NCBI RefSeq assembly: GCF_025370935.1
Contig: NC_133476.1
Location: 20,147,405 to 20,211,404, forward strand
DNA length: 64,000 bases
Direction: 5' to 3'
Source of the DNA: Choristoneura fumiferana
Taxonomy: Eukaryota > Arthropoda > Insecta > Lepidoptera > Tortricidae
Shown here: piece after piece, positions 1-11,100 of the stretch
Position numbering within the stretch: the stretch's first letter is position 1
How the letters are laid out: each line of letters starts with the position of its first letter
Notes under the pieces: model-generated
The model's database searches: none
Told to the model about the DNA's origin: nothing
What the model saw: only the letters and a program-made list of their open reading frames with translations
Translations under genes and position numbers: made by a program

Positions 1-82
1 AATCACAGTTTCATTACAATTATGTGACATAGTGTGAAATTAAACATCAAAAATGTGAACTTGCCAAAGCATCATAACTTAC

Positions 83-1229
83 AGGGCCTGTGATGTCCAA
101 ATAAGCTTCGTCAATGGAAGCTCGCTCAAGTAGAGGGGTGAATGTTTGCAGCACTTTAGCCACCTCTATCCCTGCATCCCGGTATCTGTAATGTTATAAA
201 TTTTACATTAATAGTCATATTCTGGTGCATTCTCTCATAGTTTTCATGTTTTTTTTTAGAAATAAGGCAGCTGTAATGAATGCTTTTAATCTTGCAAGTA
301 GTAGTGGGTGAAATTTGAATTTATTGAATTGATTTACTAACTCCAAAGAAACATGACAATTTTAATTGTATTCTCAAATTATTACCTGTACTCTTGTATT
401 CTTGATTTAATTGAATTGTGATAGGAATAAATTAGCTTACTTAGAAATATTGGCCTTTCCCCTGTTACAAGGCACGGAGGGCAGCTGGATGTCCGGACAC
501 TTCTCCTTGGCCTCGTCTCCGCGCATGTGCCGCGTCACGCCTCGCGCTCGCGCAACATAGTTTACTGCAATGATCCTGAAAATTAATGTATTTCTGATTC
601 ATTTTATGCAGACTTTTTGAAACCTTTTTTCTTAAACATTTGTTCCACTTACATACGGGTATTTTGAACATAAAACTACTGTGAGTGAGACTCACTCATA
701 TTAAAAGATCTTGTAACGATAACTCGTATCTTAAATCGAGTTTAGCTCAACATGTTTCGGGCTAATTCATGAATCATGAGTTATATGTTACAATATCTTT
801 TAATACAGGGTATTTTGTTACGGTGAACTTGCAGCTAGGGAGCCTATAGCTATGTAATAGGGTACAATATCTGGCAATGGTGTGGCACTGTAGCAACTCA
901 ATTTGTACCAGTTTGCCTAAGTTTTTAGATTAACCGAAACCCAATGCCGCACCCTTGAGTTATATTTTAAGAGTCATTTTGTTCCAGCCAGCCTGTACAT
1001 ACCTACCAGGCAGGAGCAAGTCCTCTAACTGGTTTCAACATGTTTTGTAACCAAATCGTTTGAAGTTAACTAAGTAAAACTATTGGAATATTTACCCGCC
1101 GCCTTTCCAAGGGTTATATTGCACTACAGCTATGGGTTGTCCTTTTAATTCTGGGTTCAATTTCTCTTCTACTTGGCAATAAAAACAGTCCATGTCAATC
1201 AACACCACAACACGATTCTCTTGTTCCAT
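83..1229 (-). CDS. POLH: DNA polymerase eta (N-terminal exons, gene runs off the left edge)
   Basis: Y-family translesion polymerase that copies past UV photoproducts in the nucleus. Three minus-strand exons join in frame. Exon 1 is 1096-1229 (ATG at 1229, ends phase 2), exon 2 is 441-575 (phase 2), and exon 3 is 83-185 (phase 0, donor GTAAGT). All introns are GT-AG. Exon 1 encodes VVVLIDMDCFYCQVEEKLNP, the first catalytic metal-binding strand of Y-family enzymes, followed by PIAVVQYNPWKGGG. Exon 2 has ARARGVTRHMRGDEAK and CPDIQLP. Exon 3 has YRDAGIEVAKVL and the catalytic SIDEAYLDITG with the second pair of acidic residues. This order matches eta rather than kappa, iota or Rev1. About 124 codons are visible, so most of the palm, the finger and little-finger domains and the PCNA/ubiquitin-binding tail lie outside the window. 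Intron 1 (576-1095) carries a foldback element. FIGNL1 ends about 450 bp upstream on the same strand. Confidence 0.93.
697..805. repeat. Foldback MITE, family 2, copy in POLH intron 1
   Basis: An inverted repeat whose arms read 'atattaaaagat(c/a)ttgtaac' inward from the left and the complement from the right. The centre is 'cgagtttagctcaacatgtttcgggcta'-like. The same arms and centre recur at 20262-20398 and 34638-34741, so this is a dispersed family. I saw no coding capacity. The superfamily is not assigned. Confidence 0.7.
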
Positions 1230-1683
1230 TATACAAGGGTTATTTATATTTCAAGCTGTAAGGAGGTATCACATTTTCAAACATAGCTTCATAAGTTTTA
1301 ATACAAAATAATACTGAGATATTTGTAAAACCAATGAACAGGGTATTTACGCACAATTCCCGCCAAGCAAGATAATACTTTATTTTTGTTAAAATGTCAG
1401 ATTCAGCTGTTTACCCATACCCATACCCAGAACTGTCATCTACTGACAAGTAATGACACGGTATGTTGCAGTCATTTTATAAAACGTGAATTTTGAACCG
1501 GAGCGTCTTCGGTAGAGATTTTGGAAGCAATGAAATAATTTCATTAATTAATTAAATTTAAGATTAAGATTGGTTTTGGTTTTAAGATATTTTATTTTCA
1601 ATTTAATTAAATTTACATTTTCTGATAATATGAATGAAATAAAACAATCCAACATTATGAAACATATCAAAATTTATTGAAAG
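1230..1683. promoter_or_regulatory. FIGNL1-POLH intergenic region (POLH upstream region)
   Basis: About 450 bp between the FIGNL1 stop and the POLH start, both on the minus strand. It must hold the FIGNL1 3' end and the POLH promoter. It is AT-rich. I see no TATA box at a convincing distance and no other gene. Confidence 0.4.
1673..1678 (-). terminator. FIGNL1 polyadenylation signal
   Basis: AATAAA on the minus strand begins 5 bases after the FIGNL1 stop codon (stop 1684-1686). If it is used, the mRNA has an exceptionally short 3' UTR. Confidence 0.5.
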
Positions 1684-2133
1684 CTATATGCCGTGGCCAT
1701 AAGTTTGGTTCCACTTAACGTAAAGACCGAGGTCGTCTTGAGACACACTTGGTTTCACTCTTTGCAGGGCATTCCTGAAGTCCTGTGCATTCACTGGACG
1801 CACCTGATGAAAAGAAGCCACATGTAATTGAAAAATATTTATGAACAAGACAGTGACTGGAATAAATCGTGATGCAAAACACGTATGTAGGAAATGTACG
1901 AGTATTGATAATAGCGCCATCTAGTGAATAAATTAGAAACATAAACGCAGTATCTATTGTTCGGAACAAGTTCCGCATTGATGTTTCTAACTTATATACT
2001 AGATGGCGCTATTATCAATTCTCATACATTTCCTACAGACAGTATGTGTTCTGCATCGCGCTATCGAAGTTTTTATCATCCGTTAGTATATATACCAAGC
2101 GAAGTACGTAGTAAGTGTACTTGCTTCGGCAGT

Positions 2134-2173
<40 letters not shown>

Positions 2174-5100
2174 GGCCCCTGCGCAAGGATGACACGCAAA
2201 ATCGTGAAGCGTTCCACATTTTTTGAACGCTCTTGAAATGTTCAGCAAACAAGGAGAAATATATTTGCGGGCTGTTTGTTTCACCATCCATTGCAGAGTA
2301 CTTTTTATATACTGGAAAATCCATTGATTAGTTTTTAACTGACGGCTAAATGTGATGCCGTATCCTATTTGTTTTGTTCGAATAGACGGAGGCCATCACA
2401 TTTAACCGTCAGTTAACACTAATCAATAGATGGTGAAACAGCCCCTTAGAATGTTTTTTTTGATGGGAAAGTTACAGGCCAGGTCGAAATCTTTTCGGGA
2501 TTTAGGTGCGAAAATTGCGAAATTCCATTTGAAATTTATACGGTGAAGGAAAATACCTGCGAAGAAACTCAATGGTGTGTGAAGTTCCCAATCCGCACTG
2601 GCCCGCGTGGAAACTGCGGCCCAAGAACCCCCCATTCTGAGAGGAGGCTCGATTCCTGCAAGGCCGCAAGGGGATGAATAAAGTCCGGGAAGACAGTTAC
2701 CTTATCTCGATCAATGGTGCATATCTGCGAGAAAGGCACGGCGCGCACGGGCCCCATGGCGGCCTCCGCACAGAGCGACTTCATGTCGGCGCCCGAGTAG
2801 CCCTCCGTCAGCGCCGCCACCTCGCGCGCCTCCGCCGCCGACACGCCGTGCGCCTCCGACCGCAACAGGTTGCACACTATCTGCTCGCGCGCCTTCAGTT
2901 CATGATGTCAGTGTTAACATCCCATCAATAAAAAAAAATTGCATGAGCATTTAGGTCTTGATTGCCGGTAAAATTGGATCATATTCACTGTTTTGAAAGT
3001 ATGACTTATATTATATTAATGTTTTTTGGCGTTATGGTCTATGGGATAGAGCTGTGATTGTGGGCATGGCATTTTAGATCTTGTCACATAAAGCAATTAT
3101 TCTTTTCTGGCCTGTAGGATATTGAGACCGAACTAATTTGTTTGCATTATATTCGCTATCAGCGCGAGTGAATTAAGGTAAATAGCGTTTTATGAAAATT
3201 TTCGTTATATAACCCGGAGCAAAACATACCTACCCTGTGGCGAGTGAGGAAAGAGCGAGTGTAAGAAGGCTGAGTGAGTTAGATAATGTTTTCGGATATA
3301 CAGCACAGTTATTACGGTCAGCCATCAAAGTGGACTTCAAGCTTCAGTCATGTTCTCTAAGCACCTGGCTATCCGGTCGTCAAGCATAATCTCCTTTTTT
3401 TAAGTCGGTTAAAAAGGAGGTAACTCTTACAGCAGTGTCCGGTAGAGGTATGTAAAGTCGCTTGACGAGCCGCCGGCGCGCCGCCTCGTCGAGCTCCTGC
3501 GGCCGGTTGGTGGCGCCGATTATCAGCAGACGGTCCTCGTCGCCTGACAATACGGACAACACAATGAGGGCTTCTTGACAGAAAAAATGTCGCTAGATGG
3601 CGTTAGTATCGTGAGATCCGGTTGACTAGTGCTAATTTAACCAATCACTCACGTGACACAAATGTCAAATCGAAAATACAAACTGAGACATGGATGCACA
3701 GAAAAACCAGAAAAAGAGACCAGCGCTGGGAATCGAACCCAGGTCCTCAGCAATCCGTGCTGCGTGCTATAACCTCTACACCACCGCTGGACAGGAATCT
3801 AGACACGAATTTTTATTTGTTTGTTTGTAACAAATTTGGAGTTGAAATAAAAAATACAAAAAGACTCCAAAAAACCAATCATAATTTGATTGCTTAGTAG
3901 CGTACATTTCTTGTCTGGGTGAGCGGTTGGTTCCGAAAGAGTGTGACGTCTCTCGATGAGAGCGGAACATAGATGATAGCGACGGACTAAATTAATAATT
4001 TAATTAAAATTTTATTATAAGTATTTTTAAGTGATTATAATGTGCTTGAGAATTTGAAATCTAAAAATTACTATCATTGTATAAAATAAAAATAAAATAA
4101 AAAAAGAAACACAATAATTATTTAATGATTATTATAATGCTTTGCTTTTATTTGATTTATTAAGATATTTCAAAATCAATTGTAAAGTAAGTTATTTGAT
4201 TGCCGACTGCAGACTTGTTTTCAATGTATTATAAAAGGCGTTGCAATCAGTATAGGGGGCATTATTGTTGTAACTTTCAAAGTGAAGACATCTAAATAAA
4301 ACTCCTATTGTTAAACACAGCGTTTGACTTGCCATCATGGATCACCCTCCAACATCAGAAGTGAGGGGAACTGATGCCCATGAACATGACGACAGTTACG
4401 AACCGTCATACTCGCCGGTTATCCAACAACCAACCGTCGGTTATTCTGCAAGTGGTAGTGAAATTGCTTTACTTCGTCGCCAAGTGGAACTATTAGAAAG
4501 AATGGTATTTTCAAGCAACCCTCAACCACGATCCACAAATTTTCATCGTAAGCTGACGGACATCTATCTACCCGAGTATGATCCCGATATTAACCAGCTG
4601 ACAATTCAGGAATGGTGTAAACAGGTAGATTCTCTTATTTTATTACGAGGCTGCTCTCAAGAAATTGCCATGATGAAAGCCTTATCCTGCTTACGAGGAC
4701 GAGCCAAAAAATGGGCAGATGCAAATGCACACGCATTAGCAGATTGGACTGCTATAAAAACACACCTTCTTAGCCAATTCAGCGCAGAAACAAGATACAT
4801 AACTTTTGTCAACCGTTTTCGCGACTACACCTCAAATGACGCTGAGACCTACGCTGAATATGTGTCCGAAGCATGGCGCCTTTTTTCACGGATATCGCCT
4901 AATGCTCCAGTAGATCTCATGGTTGAAGCAGTTATTTCCGGGATTCGACCAAAATTCTATCAAGCTGAATTATTGAGATCAATGCCGAAAACACAAGCCG
5001 AGTTAATTGCAACTCTGACAAATTATCGTAAAAGATCAGCAGTTTCAAGTGCCTTTAATGAAGCGACAGAGCCTAAACGCCCTCGCACGGATACATCAAC

Positions 5101-8100
5101 GGTTACTAATGACAGTAATCGCATTCGTTGCAACAAATGCGGTAGAAATGGCCATAGGGCCCAAGATTGTAAAACGCCGTTTTGCAACACGTGCAAACGG
5201 ACTGGACATCACAGTGACAAGTGTTGGTCAAAAATTTCCAATAACACAGCACGCTTCACAACACCTACCTGGAACCAGTCTTCACGAGCAACACCGCAGG
5301 CTTCGCATCAGCCGACTCGAGTAGCAGCACCCGTGCCGAGCCAACCTGCCGTTAACGTAGTGGAGAGAGAGACTCCATGCCGCGCAAGTATACGTATAGG
5401 TAACACTGAGTTGACTTGTCTGATTGACACAGGTGCTGAATGTTCCCTCATAAAACGAAAATCATCAGGATCCATTCCTGGTAAGCGTTTTAATAAATTT
5501 ACACAATTACGAGGTATTGGAGGTCACTTGATTACGTCCAATGAAGTAGTTGAAACCACTGTCACACTCGATGAGGTAACTTTCGAAACTACCCTACACG
5601 TGGTTGATAATTTGCCTTATGATGTTATTTTAGGAGTTGATTCTTTACAAATCCCTGGTATCAAAATAGAAATCACTAACAATGAAATATCAGTTAAAAG
5701 AGAACATTTTGTTGGTCAAATCAAAATAGATCCTTTTCAAAGCACAATCGATACCGATATTTCTGATAAAACCCTGCTAGAAAAAACTCTTTCAAACATT
5801 CGAGCATTTTTGGTATCAATCTACCTTCGAAAATTGTAAAAACTGGTTGTTTAAAAATTCGTTTAAAAGATCAACATCGTGTTGTGAACCGACGACCCTA
5901 TCGGCTTGCCCCAATAGAACGTGAAAAAGTGAAAAGTATCGTTCAGGACCTTAAGTCAAAAGGCATAATTAGAGACAGTTGTTCACCTTACGCTAGCCCC
6001 ATTCTCTTAGTTAAAAAGAAAAACGGTGAAGATCGTCTTTGTGTAGATTTCCGCGAACTCAATTCAAACACGGTGCGTGATCATTATCCGCTACCCTTGA
6101 TTCAAGATCAAATAGATAAACTCGCCACCGCGAAATTTTTCACCACTTTAGACATGGAATCTGGCTTCCATCAAATTCCTATAGCCGAGGAATCAATAGA
6201 AAAAACTGCTTTTGTTACCCCTGACGGCCAGTATGAATATGTAACTATGCCATTTGGTTTATGCAACTCTCCTTCTGTTTTTCAGCGTTGTATAAATAAA
6301 GCCCTTGGTGAGTATTTAGATAAAATCGCATTGGTTTATATTGATGATATTTTGATTCCATCTGAAACTGAAGAACAAGGTGTTGAACATTTAGATTTGG
6401 TATTAAGTAAATTAACGGAAGCAGGTTTCTCATTAAACATGGCAAAATGCAAGTTTCTTAAACGATCTATTGAATATCTGGGTAACATAATTCAAGATGG
6501 CCAGGTCAAACCAAGTCCTTGCAAAATAAAATCCTTAACAAATTCTTGCCCTCCTAATTCGGTCAAACAATTACGTCAATTTAACGGATTGGCTAGTTAT
6601 TTTCGCCGATTCATACCTAATTTTTCGAGAATTATGGCTCCCTTGTATACTTTAACAAAAAAAGATGTAAAGTTTGAATGGACTGAATCTCATGAAAAAA
6701 TTCGTCAAGAAATAATTTCATACTTAACATCAGAACCAATATTAAGCATATTTAGACCTGATCTACCCACAGAAATTCATACCGATGCTAGCTCATTAGG
6801 ATATGGTGCAATGCTAATTCAAATAGAAAACAATCGTAGAAAAGTAGTAGGATACTTTAGCATGAGAACTACAGATTCAGAATCAAAATATCATTCATAT
6901 GAATTAGAAACTTTGGCCGTAGTCAAGGCCTTAAAACACTTCAGACATTTCTTATTCGGACGAAAATTTACCGTTGTCACAGATTGTAATGCCCTTAAAT
7001 CTAGTAAAACAAAGAAAGAACTAACCCTCGCGTTCACCGATGGTGGGCCTTTTTACAAAACTTTGACTTTGATATTAAATACCAAAAAGGTGATCAAATG
7101 AACCATGTAGACTTTTTGAGTCGAAACCCACTAATTAATATTGTAACAAAGGACCCGTCTTGGTTAATTGTTGAACAAGAACGAGATCCAGAACTTAAAC
7201 AAATTAGAGATGCCATAAAAAATAATGATCCATACGATAATAAGTATAGCCTTACTGAAAACTTGCTGCTAATATCTACTCAGAACCAAAAAGGCAATAC
7301 AGTAAAACGTTCAGTCGTCCCAAATTCCCTTGTGTGCAGTCTCATAAACCGGTACCATGAAAATCTTTTACATGCGGGATGGGAAAGAACGCTTGCTAAA
7401 ATTAGAGAGCAATATTGGTTTAAAAATATGTCAAAAAGGACTCGAGCATTTTGTGATCACTGTTTAAGCTGTAAAATCGGTAAAGGTCCATCAGGGAAAG
7501 TACAAATAACACTGCACCCAATTGATAAAGTAGCAATACCATTTCATACGCTTCACGTTGATTTAATGGGAAATTTAAGTGGGAACGCGAAAAAAGCATA
7601 TGCTTTTGTTGCAATAGACGCGTACACAAAATTTGTATTAATTAATCCCTTACAAGATAAAACTACTGGCTTAATTTTAAAATCCTTTCATAATATAGTC
7701 CACCTTTTTGGTACTCCCAACAGAATTATTTCTGACCGAGAGCCGGCAATCATGGGAGGTGAAATACAAAATTTCTTCCAATCTGGACGCATAGAACATC
7801 ACGCAATAGCACGCGGCGTTCCCAGGGCTAACGGTCAAATAGAAAGACTTATGAGAACGCTTAGGGACCATTTAGGTGTCATAGCGTTAAATCATAGCAA
7901 AGCTTGGATTTCTAAACTTGGTGAACTGCAACTATGTATCAATACAACTAAATCTAAAGCAACTGGTCATTCTCCTTTGGAACTTTTAATAGGAAAGGTA
8001 TGTTCGTCTCCAGCTCTTGAGCAGATTTCCCTTTTAGAACATCACCTAAATAGGGATGATATTCGAAAAGAAGCCTCTGACAGGATGGTCGAACAAGCTA

Positions 8101-11100
8101 AACGTAGTAAGACTAGATTTGACGCTAGAACCGCAGCTGTATCCCCATTTAAAATAAATGATTTCGTTTTATGTAAAGACACACAATGGTCTGGCAATAA
8201 ATTAGGGCCTAAGTTTCTTGGTCCGTATCAAATAGTCAAAATTATTGACAACGATCGATATGAAGTTAAAAGTGTCAAACCAGGTTTTAGTAAAAACATA
8301 GTTGTGTCACACGAACACATAAGGCAAATTCCAACACCTAACTTAATAGAGCAAGTAACCGAAAGTGACCGTGATAGCGACTAAATATTTTGTGTATGTT
8401 TGTTAAGTACAAGTATCATTTTTTTTTGTAAACAAATAAAGATTTACTTATTCACAATATCTAAAAGAGCACAACTCATGTGCCACCTAAAAGAGCACAA
8501 CTTGTGTGCCACTTCAAAGAGCACAACTCGTGTGCCACTCAAAAGAGCACAAACCATGTGCCACTGAAAAGAGCAAGTAAATGCCACCTTAATAAATAAT
8601 TCCTTTCAGGAAATGAAAATGAAATGACGCTCAGAGCACGAGCTGATGATCAGAATGGCCGTGATAGCGACGGACTAAATTAATAATTTAATTAAAATTT
8701 TATTATAAGTATTTTTAAGTGATTATAAAGTGCTTGAGAATTTGAAATCTAAAAATTACTATCATTGTATAAAATAAAAATAAAATAAAAAAAGAAACAC
8801 AATAATTATTTAATGATTATTATAATGCTTTGCTTTTATTTGATTTATTAAGATATTTCAAAATCAATTGTAAAGTAAGTTATTTGATTGCCGACTGCAG
8901 ACTTGTTTTCAATGTATTATAAAAGGCGTTGCAATCAGTATAGGGGGCATTATTGTTGTAACTTTCAAAGTGAACACATCTAAATAAAACTCCTATTGTT
9001 AAACACAGCGTTTGACTTGCCATCATGGATCACCCTCCAACATAGATGTCGCTAGTGCTGCTGCATAAGTAGCGTAGTAGAAATAAGCAACCTGAGATAT
9101 GTATGCATAGGAAAAATTCGTGTCTAGATTCCTGTCCAGCGGTGGTGTAGGGGTTATAGCACGCAGCACGGATTACTGAGGACCTGGGTTCGATTCCCAG
9201 CGCTGGTCTCTTTTTCTGGTTTTTCTGTGCATCCATGTCTCAGTTTGTATTTTCGATATGGTTTCACGGAATACCCGTAAAAGTAACAAATTTAGAGTTG
9301 AAATAAAAAATACAAAAAGACTCCAAAAAACCAATCACAAATGTCAAAGTTGTCGAATGGACTCACGATCTCGTTGGATATTTTTGCTCCATTGAGAGAC
9401 TCCTGTTTATGGTGACATCCAGGTCTTTACGGTACCTGATCAGGCCTACGGTGCGGTACCTGATTATTTAAAACGAGAGTGAGATGGACGGTACGATACG
9501 GACTTCAATTTTCAAATTTAGTAGTGGCCTTCAGGACACCTCTTGACCATAAAATGGGACTGCAAACAGTGGTCTCTTCCAATTCATTGTTTTGCATGTG
9601 TGTTGAGCTCTGGAGAATTCGTTAAGAAATCTGGCCCTACATATTGACCTCATCATGTTTATTTTAGTACCTGTGGCAGCTCCGTCGAACTGCACGAGGA
9701 ATTCAGTCTTGATTCTGCGGGTAGCTTCGTGTTCAGTGTCGCTTCTCTGCGTCAGCAGAGAGTCTATTTCGTCGATAAATATTACCTGCAGAATTTAATT
9801 GATTCAATAATGACTCATTAGTCAGTTCATTAAACCAGAGGCCGTATTGCCCTACGAACAAATAATAAGGTATTGTCTAACATCTCTGATGCTCACGATC
9901 GTAATCAAATGACAGTTTTTGTATGCGAATTCTGTCATTTGATTGCGATCGCGTGCGTTAGAATCATTAGGAAAGGATCATTAGGAAGGAGGAAGTCAGA
10001 TTTTTTTGGTCAGATCGCCCGCCCTTTTTTTGTCATACACACTACACAAAGACACCTACATGAAACACAAGGTATATGTAGTGTGTAGGTAGGGCAAACA
10101 CCCGCAAAGGATCCTGCTTCATAGGTAAACGGGGCATAATATATTGTAGAACATACAATTTCCGCCCATGCCTCAAATAATTCCTACTATACCTGCACCC
10201 GCACCCGCAGGCGTGCGCCGGTGCGCCAGCTAGCGTAGGCCCTAATAATATAAGTAGTAATACTGACGGCCGGCTGGTGCACTCGGGCGACGGCGAACAG
10301 CGCGCGCACCATCTTCTCGCCGTCGCCGATCCACTTGGACGTCAGCGACGACGCCGAGATGCTGAAGAAAGTCGCGCGGCACTGCGCCGCCACGCACTTG
10401 CCTGCCCAACATAAACACCGCTATTGCACTTGCTTTTTTTAATGCAATAAGGGGCAAACGAACAAAGCCTAAGGGGCCTTTTAGGCAGGAGTACGCTCTA
10501 TTCTTGAAGGCTTGAAAGTCATATCGGTCTGGGAATACCGCAAGCATTGCTGTGCGAGGCAGGGAATTTCTGAGAAAACGCACAATAGAGGACTGCCAAC
10601 CATCTAAATGGTGAGGATGGAAGTTTAGATCTTGAGCTCACGAGCTAAGTAGAATTGCCATACTACTTCTTGTTCTAAACTTTCGTGATTTTCACTCATA
10701 ATACCATGAAAATATTATTATCTATTACGCTACAATATAACGCTACAATATATGTGGTTACATCGGATTTGAACGACAATGCAGACATAGAGCGAGAACG
10801 GAGGGCGTTGTCAGTTAGAGCGAACATGATGGCCCGCAGATTTGCTCGTTGCTCACCAGGGGTAAAACTGACTCTTTTTAGAGCGTTTTGTACCAATTTT
10901 TATACGAGCAGTCTGTGGATCGCGTGTGCGCAAAGGCAATACAGCGCCCTACGTGTTCAGTACAACAATGCTTTCAGGGTGTTGATGGGGCTTCCACGGT
11001 TCTGCAGTGCATCGGGGATGTTTGCTGCAGCAAGAGTGGACTGCTTTTACACAATCATGCGCAAGAGGTGCACATCCCTAGTGCGGAGGGTGGAGGGGAG

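Larger units (their letters stand above)
3974..9042 (+). mobile_element. Ty3/gypsy-type LTR retrotransposon A
   Basis: A 5.07 kb element in FIGNL1 intron 7, opposite in strand to the gene. LTRs are direct repeats (3974-4355 and 8662-9043, counting one shared flanking base). I saw two mismatches between them (T/A near 4040 and G/C near 4287). Ends are TG...CA, flanked by a 4-bp duplication TAGA (3970-3973 and 9043-9046). Gag-protease, reverse transcriptase-RNase H, and integrase follow in the Ty3/gypsy order. Two one-base frameshifts split pol. No TGG-type primer site follows the 5' LTR and no polypurine run precedes the 3' LTR. The high LTR identity implies a recent insertion. Confidence 0.93.

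Noticed and set aside
1715..1978. Two overlapping ORFs in the foldback region near U6.
   Set aside because: They are mirror products of the 1886-2037 inverted repeat and the adjoining FIGNL1 exon.
2674..2931. Arginine-rich ORF on the plus strand over a FIGNL1 exon.
   Set aside because: It is the opposite-strand shadow of the GC-rich exon 9; the minus strand carries the conserved AAA sequence.
3720..3790. tRNA gene on the minus strand.
   Set aside because: The stem and B box are good but the anticodon arm does not fold properly, and the same sequence with the same flanks is repeated at 9136-9206, so it is a SINE head.
5761..5800. Programmed -1 frameshift at an A-rich run in element A.
   Set aside because: The run is not in the right register for the X XXY YYZ heptamer relative to the gag frame, the shift falls after the protease, and a second -1 shift occurs inside RNase H; loss of a base explains both more simply.
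8461..8587. Repeat-spacer structure that might suggest a CRISPR array.
   Set aside because: There are no unique spacers; it is a plain tandem repeat inside a eukaryotic retrotransposon.
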